Positions 43,380 to 53,042 of a stretch of DNA of 64,000 nt are shown one piece after another. Both the position numbers and the translations under genes were made by a program. Location of the stretch: NCBI GenBank assembly GCA_900544295.1, contig UQUO01000008.1, forward strand, positions 1 through 64,000, read 5' to 3'. The stretch comes from an uncultured Eubacteriales bacterium (GTDB lineage: Bacteria > Bacillota > Clostridia > Oscillospirales > Oscillospiraceae). The first letter of the stretch is position 1; every line of letters begins with the position of its first letter. The notes under the pieces were generated by a model. That model made no database searches. It was not told the origin of the DNA and saw only the letters and a program-made list of their open reading frames with translations.

Positions 43380-44948
43380 GACAAATCTGTTTCCAAAAGG
43401 CGATTCTCAAAAAATACGCACAAGAACAAGGTTTCCGCAACATCCAATCTTTCGTGGACGATGGTTACTCTGGTGCCAACTTCAACAGACCCGATTGGAA
43501 ACGAATGATTGAGTTGGTCGAGAACGATAAGGTCGGTGTCATCATCGCCAAGGATATGAGCCGTATCGGCAGAAACTATCTGGAGGTCGGTTTCTACACG
43601 GAAATGCTTTTCCCCGAACACGATGTCCGTTTCATCGCCGTGAACAGCGGTGTGGACAGCGCCAACCAGCAGGACAATGACTTTACTCCGTTCTTGAATA
43701 TCATCAACGAGTTCTATGTCAAGGACAGCAGTAAAAAGGTCAAGGCGGTTATGAAGCAGAAAGGCGAATCCGGTGAGTATCTGACCACCAATCCGCCCTA
43801 TGGCTACATGAAAGACCCGACAATCCAAAGCGACATTGGATTGTGGACGATGAAGCCGCAGCCGTTGTCCGTCAGATCTTCGCATGGTGTATGGAGGGCT
43901 TCGGTCCCTCTCAAATCGCCAAGAAACTGAAGGAAGCAAAGGTGGATTGCCCCACCGTTCATTGGATGAAGATGGGACGAAATGCTCCTGCAAAGACACC
44001 GGACAATCCTTACGATTGGGCACCACGCACTATCACCGGCATACTGGAAAAGATGGAATACCTTGGTCACATGGTCAACTTTAAGACCCGTAAGCAGTCG
44101 TACAGAAGCAAAAAGAAACTCGAAAACCCTCCCGATCAATGGAAGATTTTCGAGAACACCCATGAAGCCATTATTGACGAAGAAACCTTCGCCCGTGTAC
44201 AGTAACTTCGCAAGAACAAACGCAGACCTACCAGAACAGGCAAGACCAATATGTTCTCCGGTCTCGTCCGCTGTGCCGATTGTGGTGAGAAATTGTACTA
44301 CTGCACCAGCAACAGTTTTGAAACCAGACAAGACCATTTTGTATGCTCAACTTCCCGTAAAAAGGGCAAGGAAGTTTGCGACACTCACTTCATCCGTGCC
44401 GTGGTACTGGAAGAAGGTACACTCCAACACATGAGGTTGGTAATCCAATGTGTTGCTGATTATGAGGATGCGTTCCGCAGAGCATTAGGTGCAAAGCGAA
44501 GTGAGGAAGTAAAGAAAGAGCTTTCTGCCAAGAAGAGAACTTTGCAGAAAGTTGAAAACCGTCTGGCGGAACTGGACAGATTGTTTAAGCGTATTTATGA
44601 GAATATGGTCAATGGTAAACTGTCCGAAGCTCGTTTTCAGATGTTGTCTGACGGTTATGAGCAGGAGCAGGCAGACTTGAGAGCCAAGATTGAAATGCTT
44701 GAAAACAAATACAGAATCAAGAAAATCAAGCGGAGAACGTTGACAGGTTTATCCGACAGGCAAAGAAATACCTGTACTTGGAGAAGCTGACACCTAAAAT
44801 TCTGAACGATATGGTAAATGCCGTATATGTTCATGCACCGGACAAGTCCAGCGGACACCGAGTTCAGGATGTGACGATCAGCTACAACTATATCGGCATA
44901 CTCCCCGCCAATTTACTCTATGACGTTATGAACGGGAAAGCGGCATGA
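43380..44948 (+). pseudogene. Degenerate large serine recombinase
   Basis: Reading across frames gives KKYAQEQGFRNIQSFVDDGYSGANF, the rest of the resolvase fold, a recombinase domain (DEAAAVVRQIFAWCMEGFGPSQIA), a zinc ribbon (FSGLVRCADCGEKLYYC) and a coiled coil. Lesions are loss of the N-terminus with the catalytic Ser, a one-base frameshift near 43820, a nonsense TAA at 44203-44205 (probably from CAA), and a second frameshift near 44730. The last frame ends at 44948. It is the probable former integrase of the island, now inactive. Confidence 0.9.
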
Positions 44949-44979
44949 TTACTCATGCCGCCTTCCCGAAAACATTATT

Positions 44980-45018
44980 ATACTGTTTTATTGGACCGCC
45001 CCGAACAGGGCGCTTTTT
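44980..45018 (+). terminator. Element-end sequence and terminator after recombinase
   Basis: ATACTGTTTTATTGGA (44980-44995) is followed by a 5 bp stem CGCCC / GGGCG (44997-45012) and CTTTTT. Almost the same arrangement occurs at 57962-57999 after another recombinase fragment. Confidence 0.6.
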
Positions 45019-45034
45019 ACAGGTATTTGTGAGC

Positions 45035-45847
45035 TCAGCGTTCAAGGGGACTTATGACAAAGCTGCGCTCCGCCAGGCGGAGGGCCTGCTGTTCGGCGCG
45101 GGCGCGGCGCAGCTCCGGCAGGCTCTTCGCCGCGAGGTCGTCCATCAGGTAGCCCCTGGCGAGCAGATTCTGCGCCAAAAAATCGTACCAGCGGCGGATG
45201 CCGATGTCCGTCAGGTGGGCCCCGTCTGGCAGATAGCAGCCGCTGCCCCAGCAGGAGTGCGAATCCAGCAGGACCACCCGCGTCTCGCCCAGAGCCTCGT
45301 AATAGGCCACTGTGTCGGCTATGACGCCGTTTATCCTCTCCGTTGCCACTACACCGGTCACGGAATCCGGCACGGTCTGGACGTAGATCGTGGCCGCCGG
45401 CCAGTTTTCGAGCATGTGGTCGATGACGACGGTGTAGTCCTCCACGACGGAGTACTCGCTGCTGTTCGAGCCCATGAGGAAAAGCACGCGCTCAAAACGG
45501 CCCGCCGTGGCCTCCACGGCCTCGGCGAAGGTCAGGCCCTCAAGTCCGGGGCTCGTCGTGCTGCCGTAGGCGTTCTGTTCCAGGGGCTTGAGGGGCCACC
45601 AGTCCTCGAAGTAGTAGTTGACGGCGCTGTTGGGCGCGGCCATGTAGCTCGCGCCGCAGAGCAGATCCATGGGCTTCAGGAAATAGTCCACGAGGTGGCA
45701 GGTGAGCGAATCGCCCACCAGCACGGTGCGGCTGTCGAGGAAAGGTACGCCGCAGAAGCCCGCGTCCTCCGAGCTCGCGGAGGCGGAACAGCAGACGCAC
45801 AGGCAGGAGGCGGCCAGCAGCAGGCAGATGAATCTTTTAGCTTTCAT
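45035..45847 (-). CDS. Secreted SGNH/GDSL-type hydrolase
   Basis: 270 residues. A signal peptide (RFICLLLAASCLCVCCSASA) is followed by an SGNH fold. Block I is VLVGDSLTCHLV with the nucleophile Ser, block III is LFLMGSNSSEY (Gly-x-Asn), and block V is LPDGAHLTDIG with catalytic Asp and His. It probably deacylates an extracellular polymer or lipid. The frame extends to 46390, but ATG 45847 is the start consistent with the signal peptide. It is 5 bases after a DUF624 gene and is the last gene of a three-gene minus-strand run. Confidence 0.87.
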   Translation of the reverse strand: MKAKRFICLLLAASCLCVCCSASASSEDAGFCGVPFLDSRTVLVGDSLTCHLVDYFLKPMDLLCGASYMAAPNSAVNYYFEDWWPLKPLEQNAYGSTTSPGLEGLTFAEAVEATAGRFERVLFLMGSNSSEYSVVEDYTVVIDHMLENWPAATIYVQTVPDSVTGVVATERINGVIADTVAYYEALGETRVVLLDSHSCWGSGCYLPDGAHLTDIGIRRWYDFLAQNLLARGYLMDDLAAKSLPELRRARAEQQALRLAERSFVISPLER

Positions 45848-45852
45848 GTCGA

Positions 45853-46485
45853 TCATTCCAAATACCAGGTGTCCGTACCCTCGTCGAACTCGCTGCGCTT
45901 CGGCATGTAGTGCCGGAAGGCGGGTTCGAGCAGGAAGGTCGCGGCAAATGTGCCCAGCCCGGGGGCCAGGATGAGCGCGGGCGGGAAGAAGCGGAAGGCT
46001 GCGCCCAGCGCAGCCCAGAGCGCCGCAAGGCCAAGCGTCCTGAGCGGGAACCTCAGCGCCGCGCGCAGGGAGAACAGCAGTATCTGCGACGTCTTGAACC
46101 TGAAGCGGCTCAGCACCGGGCAGGCCACGGCCAGGATGAGAAAGGCCACGATGAGGGCAAAGAAAAAGGTCGCCCTGTAAAAGAAGTCCACGGCCGCGCT
46201 CTGCGGCAGATTCACCACGTACACCGCCGCGAAAAAGCCAACAGCGCAGAAAAGCGCCAGTATGACGGAGAGCGCCGCGCCCTGGCGGAAGTTCTCCCTG
46301 AAGGAGCGGAAATACTCCCTGTACGGCCCGCCGCGGCCGCGTCTCACAGACTTGGCCACGGAGTAGTAGAGCGCCGTCGCGGCCGGGCATATCGTCACGA
46401 CGCCGAGGCTTATGACGAGCGTCATAGCGCCCAGCGCGATGAGGTCTATGGCTGCAGACCAGATGGAAAAGCCCCTGTCCTTCAT
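45853..46485 (-). CDS. DUF624 (YesL-like) membrane protein
   Basis: 210 residues with five or six predicted membrane helices. The pattern LGVVTICPAATALYYSVAKS near residue 35 and YREYFRSFRENFRQG are typical of the YesL/DUF624 family, whose members often sit beside sugar transport and regulator genes. Function is unknown. ATG 46485 overlaps the stop of the DUF3810 gene by 4 bases, showing coupling. Confidence 0.85.
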   Translation of the reverse strand: MKDRGFSIWSAAIDLIALGAMTLVISLGVVTICPAATALYYSVAKSVRRGRGGPYREYFRSFRENFRQGAALSVILALFCAVGFFAAVYVVNLPQSAAVDFFYRATFFFALIVAFLILAVACPVLSRFRFKTSQILLFSLRAALRFPLRTLGLAALWAALGAAFRFFPPALILAPGLGTFAATFLLEPAFRHYMPKRSEFDEGTDTWYLE

Positions 46486-47609
46486 CCCAGCGCCTCCCTT
46501 GCCTCGTCTATGTAATAGTGGACCAGCAGGTTCACGCAGGCCCCATAGCTCTGCATGCCCAGCTCCTGGCCGTTGGATTTGAGGAAGGAGTCGTACACCG
46601 TGTTCGAGGCCTTCTGCGCCGCGCTGTCGCGGAACTCGTCCCAATAGGCCGACTGCGCCTTGAAGTCCGCGCGCACGGTGTCGGAGAGGCTGTAGTAGAT
46701 CTCGGTATAGGCCTCGTAGTCCGCGCCGGCCAGGGCGTTGCCGAGGTAGATGTAGGCCAGGGCCGCGCCGGCGTAGCGGAAGTCCGCGTATTCCGACTCC
46801 AGGCAGGAGAGGACGGCGACGAAGTTGCACTCCTGCTCCATGGCCACGCCGCGCTGGTGGGCTATCTCGTGCTGGCTCGTCGAGGGCAGGAGGAAGACGG
46901 GCGAATCCATGTTGAGGTTGGCCTCCCCCGTCATGGGGAAGAAGAAGCCTGTGAAGTCGAGGTAGCTCATGATGCGGGAGAAGTGGATGGGCTTCGGCCG
47001 GAGCGCCTCGCCGTCGAGGAAGGGGTAGAGTTCTGCGGCGCCCTCGAAGACCCCGGCGGCCCGGTCGAGGACGGAATCCCTGTCCGTCGTGCAGGCGCCA
47101 TTTTCGTCGCGCGGCACCTCGTCGGCGTACTCGCTCGCCAGGGCGGCGAACCAGCGGGTGACGGTCTCAAGCTCCTCCAGCTCCAACGGCCCGTCGTCCA
47201 CGCCGGACTGCTCGGCAAAGCCGGGCGCGTAGTAGCAGGGTGTCCACATGACGCTGAGCCCCGCCCAGAATACCGCGCCCGCCATGGCGAGAGTGAGGAC
47301 CAGGCGGTAGAGCTGCCAGGGCTTCTCCGGAAAGCGGATGAGCCGGTAGACGCACCAGAGCAGGTAGGCCGCGAGGCCCAGGATGGCAGCAGCGTAGACG
47401 AGCTCCGCCGCAGAGAAGGCAAAGTGGGAGCAGAGCTTCGACATGAAGAGATGGTAGGGGTGCGTCACGTGCTCATACACCCAGAGCATCGCGCCCTCGT
47501 CCACGCGCAGGGCGTAGATGAGCGCCACGGCCAAAAGGCACAGGAGCGTTATGCCCAGGCGCACCGGCGCCAGGCGGCGGAGACTTTTCTTGTGAGCAGT
47601 TTTTTCCAT
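46482..47609 (-). CDS. DUF3810 family membrane protein with HExxH motif
   Basis: 375 residues. Three N-terminal membrane helices (about 18-36, 60-85, 105-122) are followed by a large extracytoplasmic domain with TSQHEIAHQRGVAMEQECNF, a zinc-protease-like HExxH with a following Glu. The DUF3810 family has no established substrate, and a membrane-bound metallopeptidase is plausible. ATG follows a weak site. It heads the operon with DUF624 and SGNH hydrolase genes. Confidence 0.87.
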   Translation of the reverse strand: MEKTAHKKSLRRLAPVRLGITLLCLLAVALIYALRVDEGAMLWVYEHVTHPYHLFMSKLCSHFAFSAAELVYAAAILGLAAYLLWCVYRLIRFPEKPWQLYRLVLTLAMAGAVFWAGLSVMWTPCYYAPGFAEQSGVDDGPLELEELETVTRWFAALASEYADEVPRDENGACTTDRDSVLDRAAGVFEGAAELYPFLDGEALRPKPIHFSRIMSYLDFTGFFFPMTGEANLNMDSPVFLLPSTSQHEIAHQRGVAMEQECNFVAVLSCLESEYADFRYAGAALAYIYLGNALAGADYEAYTEIYYSLSDTVRADFKAQSAYWDEFRDSAAQKASNTVYDSFLKSNGQELGMQSYGACVNLLVHYYIDEAREALG

Positions 47610-47660
47610 AGGCAGTTTGAAAGGGGGCGCGGCGGGGTTCCGCCGCGCCGGGTCAGTGAC

Positions 47661-48182
47661 TTATTTGAACACCGAGGCGTTCTTTGCGAAATACTCTATG
47701 CCGGAGTAGACGGTCGTGGCCAGGACGACTATCCAGCAGGCCGTCACCGTCCAATCCGGGACGGGCAGCATCAGCAGGATGAAGCAGACCATGGTGGAGG
47801 CGGTCTTTATCTTGCCGGACCAGGCGGCGGCGATGACCTTGCCTCCCTCCACGGCCACGAGGCGCAGGCCCGTCACCGCCAGCTCCCGCGCCACGACGAT
47901 TATCGCCGCCCAGGCGGGGAAGAGGCCCGTGTCCACATACACGAGCATGACCGAGATGACGAGCAGCTTGTCCGCCAGGGGGTCCAGGAACTTGCCGAAG
48001 TTCGAGACCTGATTGTAGTGCCTTGCGATGTAGCCGTCCACGAAGTCGGAGACGGAGGCGAGGGCGAAGACGCCCAGCGCCCAGTACATGTGACCGGGGA
48101 AGTCCAGGTACATGAGCACTAGCACGGCGGGGATGAGCAGCACGCGGACGATCGTTATCTTGCTGGCTGTCGTTAGCTTCAT
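47661..48182 (-). CDS. pgsA: CDP-diacylglycerol-glycerol-3-phosphate 3-phosphatidyltransferase
   Basis: 173-residue integral membrane enzyme making phosphatidylglycerol phosphate from CDP-diacylglycerol. The CDP-alcohol phosphotransferase signature is complete: DFVDGYIAR...GKFLDPLADK with its Asp residues (about 46-71). It overlaps rimO by 4 bases, as the last gene of the recA-recX-rimO-pgsA run. Confidence 0.95.
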   Translation of the reverse strand: MKLTTASKITIVRVLLIPAVLVLMYLDFPGHMYWALGVFALASVSDFVDGYIARHYNQVSNFGKFLDPLADKLLVISVMLVYVDTGLFPAWAAIIVVARELAVTGLRLVAVEGGKVIAAAWSGKIKTASTMVCFILLMLPVPDWTVTACWIVVLATTVYSGIEYFAKNASVFK

Positions 48183-49489
48183 ATTATCCTCCCTCTGAGG
48201 ACGCCGTCTTCGGCGCTCTCCACGCGGAAAGTGACTATGTCTCCGGGCTCACATTCGCCCTCCATGACTGCTCCGCCGTCTATGCCGGGGGAATCGAACC
48301 AGCTGCGGCCCACGGCGAGGCCCGTCTCGCCGTCTATGTAGTCGCAGATGGCCTCGACCTCGCGGCCGACGAGCGAGCCCTCCCACACGTCCATGACCTC
48401 GGCCTGGAGCCGCTCCACCAGCGCGGCGCGCTCCATGGCTACGTCCTTCGGCGGATACTCCATCCTCGCGGCGGGCGTGCCCTCCTCGGGCGAGAAGGGG
48501 AAGACCCCGGCGCGCTCGATCTTCGCCTCGCGCAGGAACTCGCACAGCTCCTCAAACTCCGCCTCGCCCTCGCCGGGCAGGCCGGTTATGAGGCTCGTGC
48601 GCAGCACGAGGCCGGGGATGCGCTCGCGCAGCTTCTTGAACAGGGCGCGGATGCTCTCGCCCGTGTCGCGCCGGTTCATGCGCCGGAGGATGCGGTCGTC
48701 TATGTGCTGGATGGGGATGTCGATGTATTTGACGATCTTCGGCTCCGAGGCGATGAGCTCTATGAGCTCGTCGTCGAGCTCGTGGGGGTAGAGATAGTGC
48801 AGGCGTATCCAGCGCAGGCCGTCTATCTTCACGAGCTCGCGCAGGAGCGCGGCGAGGCTCGGCCTGCCGAAGAGATCGAAACCGTAGTGCGTGAGGTCCT
48901 GGGCGACGAGGATGAGCTCCCTGTACCCGCGCTCTGCCAGCTGCCGGGCCTCGGCCAGGATGTTCTCCATGGGCCGGGAGCGGAAGCGCCCGCGTATCTT
49001 CGGGATGAGGCAGTAGGAGCAGTGGTTGTCGCAGCCGTCCGCTATGAGCAGGTAGGCCCAGACCCCGCCGGTGCTGATGACGCGCCCCGTCTCCGAGACG
49101 GCGGCGCAGTTGTCGCCTATTATGACCGGCTTCTCGCCCCGCAGCGCGCCCTCCAGGGCCGCCGCCACCTCGTCGTAGCTGCCCGCGCCGATGACGGCGT
49201 CCACCTCCGGCAGCTCGGAGATGATCTCGTCCCTGTAGAGCTCCGAGAGGCAGCCGGCGACGACGAGCTTTTTGAGCCTTCCCGTCTCCTTGAGCCGGGC
49301 CGTTTCGAGGATGGTGTTTATGGCCTCCTGCTTTGCGTCCTCTATGAAGGCGCAGGTGTTTATGACGATGGCCTCGGCCTCGGTCTCGTCGTTCGTGAGC
49401 TCATAGCCCGCGTCCGCGAGCTTTTTGAGCATCTGCTCCGAGGCGACCCGGTTCTTCGGGCAGCCGAGGGAGATCATGCCTACCTTCAT
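48179..49489 (-). CDS. rimO: Ribosomal protein S12 methylthiotransferase
   Basis: 436 residues. It is a radical SAM enzyme that methylthiolates Asp in ribosomal protein S12. The N-terminal UPF0004 domain has Cys of SLGCPKN, NTCAFI and AGCLSE for the auxiliary cluster. The radical SAM motif is CDNHCSYC (about 150). A C-terminal TRAM domain ends the protein. The usual VDSE after SLGCPKN reads VASE here. It overlaps recX and pgsA by 4 bases each. Confidence 0.95.
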   Translation of the reverse strand: MKVGMISLGCPKNRVASEQMLKKLADAGYELTNDETEAEAIVINTCAFIEDAKQEAINTILETARLKETGRLKKLVVAGCLSELYRDEIISELPEVDAVIGAGSYDEVAAALEGALRGEKPVIIGDNCAAVSETGRVISTGGVWAYLLIADGCDNHCSYCLIPKIRGRFRSRPMENILAEARQLAERGYRELILVAQDLTHYGFDLFGRPSLAALLRELVKIDGLRWIRLHYLYPHELDDELIELIASEPKIVKYIDIPIQHIDDRILRRMNRRDTGESIRALFKKLRERIPGLVLRTSLITGLPGEGEAEFEELCEFLREAKIERAGVFPFSPEEGTPAARMEYPPKDVAMERAALVERLQAEVMDVWEGSLVGREVEAICDYIDGETGLAVGRSWFDSPGIDGGAVMEGECEPGDIVTFRVESAEDGVLRGRII

Positions 49490-49953
49490 TCGTCCAACTC
49501 CAATCCATGACTGAGCCTCTTCGCCGCGGAGGAGACCTCTTCCCAGGAGAAGCCCCGGCGTATGAGCGCGGCGCAGGCGCGGCGCAGCTCGTCCCCCTCC
49601 GGGGCGCGGCCGCGCAGCTTTTGCATGAGCAGGCGCTCAACCGTGTCCGACTGCTCCGGCAGCTCATCGATCGCGGCGTCCCAGAGCTCGCGCGGCAGCT
49701 TCCGGCGGCGCAGCTCCTCCCGTATCCGTGCGCGGCCGTAGCCCTTCGCGGCGTAGTGCCGCACGACCATGGCCGCGTAGTTTTCGTCGTTCACAAAGCC
49801 GAGTTCGGCCATGCGCGCAGCCGCGGCGCGGGCTGAGTCCGGGTCATCGCCCTTTTCCACGAGCTTCGCGGAGAGCTCGGCCTCGGAATAATCCCGCTTC
49901 TCCAGCAGGCGCAGCGCGCGGGCCTTCGCCCTCTCGGCGGGGGTCTCAGCCAT
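49486..49953 (-). CDS. recX: RecX regulatory protein
   Basis: 155 residues of three-helix repeats ([20 protein letters not shown], then [12 protein letters not shown]...[17 protein letters not shown]). It modulates RecA filaments. It overlaps the end of recA by 8 bases and the start of rimO by 4, so it is translationally coupled to recA. Confidence 0.92.
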   Translation of the reverse strand: MAETPAERAKARALRLLEKRDYSEAELSAKLVEKGDDPDSARAAAARMAELGFVNDENYAAMVVRHYAAKGYGRARIREELRRRKLPRELWDAAIDELPEQSDTVERLLMQKLRGRAPEGDELRRACAALIRRGFSWEEVSSAAKRLSHGLELDE

Positions 49954-51049
49954 CGAAATCGTCCGCCGAGATGTCCACGGCCCGGCCCGCGGCTATGGCC
50001 GCCTTGCGGGCCTGCGGGGTCATGAGCTTGTGCGCGTTGTCGCGTATCTGCTGCTCCAGCCTGTCCATGACCTCAGGGTTCTGCTCCAGATACTCGCGCA
50101 CGTTGTCGCGGCCCTGCAGCCGGGTCTCGCCCACCGTGAACCAGGCGCCCGCCTTGTCTATGAGCTCCAGCTTCACGGCGAGGTCTATTATCTCCCCAAC
50201 CTTCGAGATGCCCTGGCCGTAGATGATGTCGAACTCCGCCTCCTTGAAGGGGGGCGCGACCTTGTTCTTTATGACCTTGGCCCGGGTGCGGTTGCCTATC
50301 ATCTCGGAGCCGTTCTTGAGCGTTTCGATGCGGCGCATGTCTATGCGCACGCTGGCGAAATACTTGAGCGCGCGGCCGCCCGGCGTCGTCTCCGGGTTGC
50401 CGTACATGACGCCTATCTTCTCGCGCAGCTGGTTTATGAAGATGACTATGCAGCCGGTCTTCGACACGACGCCCGCGAGTTTGCGCAGCGCCTGGCTCAT
50501 GAGCCGCGCCACGACGCCGACGCTGCTCTCGCCCATCTCGCCCTCCAGCTCGCTGCGCGGCAGCAGGGCCGCGACCGAGTCGATGACGACGACGTCCAGA
50601 GCGCCCGAGCGCACCAGCTGCTCGGTTATCTCCAGCGCCTGCTCGCCGGTGTCCGGCTGGGAGATGAGGAGGTTGTCTATGTCCACGCCCAGGGCGCGGG
50701 CGTAGGCGGGCTCCAGCGCGTGCTCGACGTCTATATACGCCGCCTCGCCGCCGCCTTTCTGGGCGGAGGCCACGACGTGCAGCGCCAGCGTCGTCTTGCC
50801 GCAGCTCTCGGGGCCGTAGATCTCGACTATGCGCCCGCGCGGCACGCCGCCTATGCCGAGCGCGAGGTCCAGGGAGAGCGAGCCCGTCGAGATGGCCTCG
50901 ACATTCACGGGTATGTCGTCCCCCAGGCGCATGATGGCGCCCTTGCCGTAGTTCTTCTCTATCTGGGCGATGGCCGTCTCCAGGGCCTTTTTCTTGTCGC
51001 CCGCGGGGCTGGGCGCCGCGGAGGGCGCCGCCTTTTTCTTTTCTGCCAT
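49946..51049 (-). CDS. recA: Recombinase RecA
   Basis: 367 residues. Strand exchange and SOS co-protease function. Walker A is [13 protein letters not shown] (about 80), with the MAW region and loop motifs ([21 protein letters not shown]) intact. The N-terminus is extended by an Ala/Lys-rich stretch. It is 38 bases downstream of prmC, with no clear LexA-type site in that short gap. Transcription therefore probably begins further upstream. Confidence 0.98.
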   Translation of the reverse strand: MAEKKKAAPSAAPSPAGDKKKALETAIAQIEKNYGKGAIMRLGDDIPVNVEAISTGSLSLDLALGIGGVPRGRIVEIYGPESCGKTTLALHVVASAQKGGGEAAYIDVEHALEPAYARALGVDIDNLLISQPDTGEQALEITEQLVRSGALDVVVIDSVAALLPRSELEGEMGESSVGVVARLMSQALRKLAGVVSKTGCIVIFINQLREKIGVMYGNPETTPGGRALKYFASVRIDMRRIETLKNGSEMIGNRTRAKVIKNKVAPPFKEAEFDIIYGQGISKVGEIIDLAVKLELIDKAGAWFTVGETRLQGRDNVREYLEQNPEVMDRLEQQIRDNAHKLMTPQARKAAIAAGRAVDISADDFDG

Positions 51050-51087
51050 GTCACACCTCGATAAAATGAAATGATTGAAGGTTCAGT

Positions 51088-51945
51088 CTATGCCTTGGCC
51101 GTCACGACCCGCTCCACGCCGCGCGTGTCGAGCACCGACTGCGCGTCGTGCAGGCCGGCCATGCGCATGAGGTCCTTGACGCTGCCCGCCTGTTCCTCGC
51201 CGACCTCGAACATCAGCATGCCGCCCTGGCGGATGACCCCGCGCCAGTTTTTGAGGATGGCGCGGTAGAAGTCCAGACCGTCGTCCCCGCCGTCCAGCGC
51301 CCAGACCGGCTCGTAATCACGCACGGAGGGCTCCAGCGTCAGAATGTCGAAGGTCGGGATGTAGGGCGGGTTCGAGACGACAAGGTCGAAGCTGCCCGTC
51401 ATGATGGGGGGCTGCTTCATGACGTCCGCCAGCAGGAAGCCCACGCGGCCGTCCAGGCCGTTGCGCCGCACGTTCCGGCGGCTGACCTCCACGGCCTCGG
51501 GGCTGACGTCCGCCAGCACCACGCGGGCCTGGGGCAGGGCGTCCGCTATCGCGCAGCCTATGCAGCCGCTGCCGCTGCACAGGTCCAGGACGCGCGCGTC
51601 CATCTTCCGCCCGTGCAGCCAGCGTATCGCCGTCTCCGCCAGGACCTCCGTGTCCACCCTCGGGATGAGCACGGAAGGGTTCACTTCCATCGGCAGGCCC
51701 CGGAACTCCCAGACCCCCGTTATATAGGCCACAGGCTCCCCTGCAAGGCGCCGGCCCAGCATGGATTCCGTGCGGCGCTCCACCTCGTCTGTCGCATAAA
51801 AGCGCATGTCCCGCAGCAGTTTTTCAGTCGTCTTCCCGGCGGCGGTCGCGACTATGAGCTTGCCCTCAAGCTCCGCGGCCTCTATCCCGGCGTCGCGCAG
51901 CCGGTTGCGCACGGATATATAAAGCTCGCTGTATGTCCGCGGCAT
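51088..51945 (-). CDS. prmC: Release factor glutamine N5-methyltransferase
   Basis: 285 residues. It methylates the GGQ glutamine of release factors. The N-terminal helical domain is followed by a SAM-binding fold with VLDLCSGSGCIGCAIA and the catalytic VVSNPPYIPT. Downstream prfA, a frequent neighbour, is absent; recA follows instead. Upstream is the DUF1385 gene, a usual companion. Confidence 0.95.
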   Translation of the reverse strand: MPRTYSELYISVRNRLRDAGIEAAELEGKLIVATAAGKTTEKLLRDMRFYATDEVERRTESMLGRRLAGEPVAYITGVWEFRGLPMEVNPSVLIPRVDTEVLAETAIRWLHGRKMDARVLDLCSGSGCIGCAIADALPQARVVLADVSPEAVEVSRRNVRRNGLDGRVGFLLADVMKQPPIMTGSFDLVVSNPPYIPTFDILTLEPSVRDYEPVWALDGGDDGLDFYRAILKNWRGVIRQGGMLMFEVGEEQAGSVKDLMRMAGLHDAQSVLDTRGVERVVTAKA

Positions 51946-52006
51946 ATCCCCATCCCCCTAATTGTCTGCAAAGGTTTTGCCCGAATATTGCATAAGATTG
52001 CAATAG

Positions 52007-52040
52007 GTTTTTTCCGGGGGGCGTGTACCTCGGAAAAAAC
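52007..52040. repeat. Inverted repeat in the prmC leader
   Basis: Perfect 10-base arms GTTTTTTCCG (52007-52016) and complement (52031-52040) with a 14-base loop, between the DUF1385 and prmC genes. It could be a weak terminator or attenuator. Confidence 0.4.
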
Positions 52041-52069
52041 ACCGCTCAGCCCGCAAGTGTGCGAAGCGA

Positions 52070-53020
52070 TCACCAGGCGTCCTTGCCTTTCTCTTCCGGA
52101 ATAACCAATTCAAGCGCGCGGATGGCGCACTCTATCATGCCGTCGTCCGGCTCGTTGGTCGTCAGGTGCTGGAGCTGCTTGCCGGGCCAGGTGACGATGC
52201 GCGAGACGATGTTCGTGTCATGCCGGCCAGCCCAGCGGTTGAGCTCGTAGGCCGCGCAGACGATGACGGGCAGCAGCAGCAGCCGGAGCGCGAAGCGCAG
52301 CAGCGTGCTGTCCACCTGTATGAAGAGCCCCGCGAAGATGCCCAGCACGATGACCACGAGCAGGAAGCTCGTACCGCACCTGGGATGGAAGCGGCTCTGG
52401 GGCCGGACGTTCTCCACCGTCAGGGGCAGGCCCTTCTCGTAGCAGAAGATGGTCTTGTGCTCCGCGCCGTGGTAGGAGAAGAGACGCTTCATGTCCTTCA
52501 TCCGGGCGATGAGGCCGAGGTAGACGAGGAAGATGACGATCTTCAGCGCGCCTTCGAGGAGGCTGCGCAGGGTATAATGCCCGTCCACGCCCGGGATGAG
52601 CCCGGCGATGAAGGTGGGCAGGAAGAGGAAAAGCCCCACGGCCAGCAGCACGCCCAGCACGGCGGCTATGCCGATGACTATCTTCTCCGCCTTCTCGCTG
52701 CCCAGCTTTTTCTCAAGCCAGAGGTCGAACTTCGTCGGCTCCTCCTGCTCATCCTCGGGCAGAAGGCTCGCCGAATAGGTCAGCGCCCTCATGCCCTTGA
52801 CCATGGAATCCACAAAAATGACGAGCCCGCGGATGAAGGGCCAGCCCAGGGCCGGGTGCCTGTCCTTCACGAGCTTCAGGGGCTCCACCTTCTCGGTCAT
52901 GCCCTCGGCCGTGCGGCAGACTATGGCCTGCTTGTCCGGCCCGCGCATCAGGATCCCCTCTATTAGCGCCTGCCCGCCTATGGTGGTGCGGAAGCAGACC
53001 TGTTCGTTGTTTTTAGCCAT
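52070..53020 (-). CDS. DUF1385 (YqhQ-like) membrane protein
   Basis: 316 residues. The N-terminal GGQALIEGILMRGPDKQAI is the hallmark of DUF1385. Four or so membrane helices follow (about 125-150, 165-185, 220-245, 250-270). The motif SYHGAEHKTIFCYE lies near residue 197. Function is unknown, but the gene is conserved next to prmC in Firmicutes, as here. Confidence 0.9.
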   Translation of the reverse strand: MAKNNEQVCFRTTIGGQALIEGILMRGPDKQAIVCRTAEGMTEKVEPLKLVKDRHPALGWPFIRGLVIFVDSMVKGMRALTYSASLLPEDEQEEPTKFDLWLEKKLGSEKAEKIVIGIAAVLGVLLAVGLFLFLPTFIAGLIPGVDGHYTLRSLLEGALKIVIFLVYLGLIARMKDMKRLFSYHGAEHKTIFCYEKGLPLTVENVRPQSRFHPRCGTSFLLVVIVLGIFAGLFIQVDSTLLRFALRLLLLPVIVCAAYELNRWAGRHDTNIVSRIVTWPGKQLQHLTTNEPDDGMIECAIRALELVIPEEKGKDAW

Positions 53021-53042
53021 TACAGACCTCTGAATCTTAAAA

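Larger units (their letters stand above)
22611..45020. mobile_element. A+T-rich defence/mobile island (approximate limits)
   Basis: Between the terminators at 22610 and 45018 the base composition drops clearly and codon use shifts to A/T-ending codons. The stretch holds DISARM-like genes, AbiE, orphan HTH proteins, a primase fragment and a decayed serine recombinase at its right edge. No complete integrase and no matched terminal repeats were found, so the limits are inferred. A hairpin with 10-base arms CCGGAGCAAA (22659-22684) and another with arms TGCAACGC (22714-22740) lie at the left edge. Confidence 0.7.

Noticed and set aside
44941..44960. Short palindrome GGCATGA / TCATGCC after the recombinase stop as a terminator
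   Set aside because: It has no following T run; the stem at 44997-45018 is a better terminator.
22611..45020. CRISPR array or retron
   Set aside because: No regularly spaced repeats with unique spacers, no Cas proteins and no reverse transcriptase were found in the defence island.
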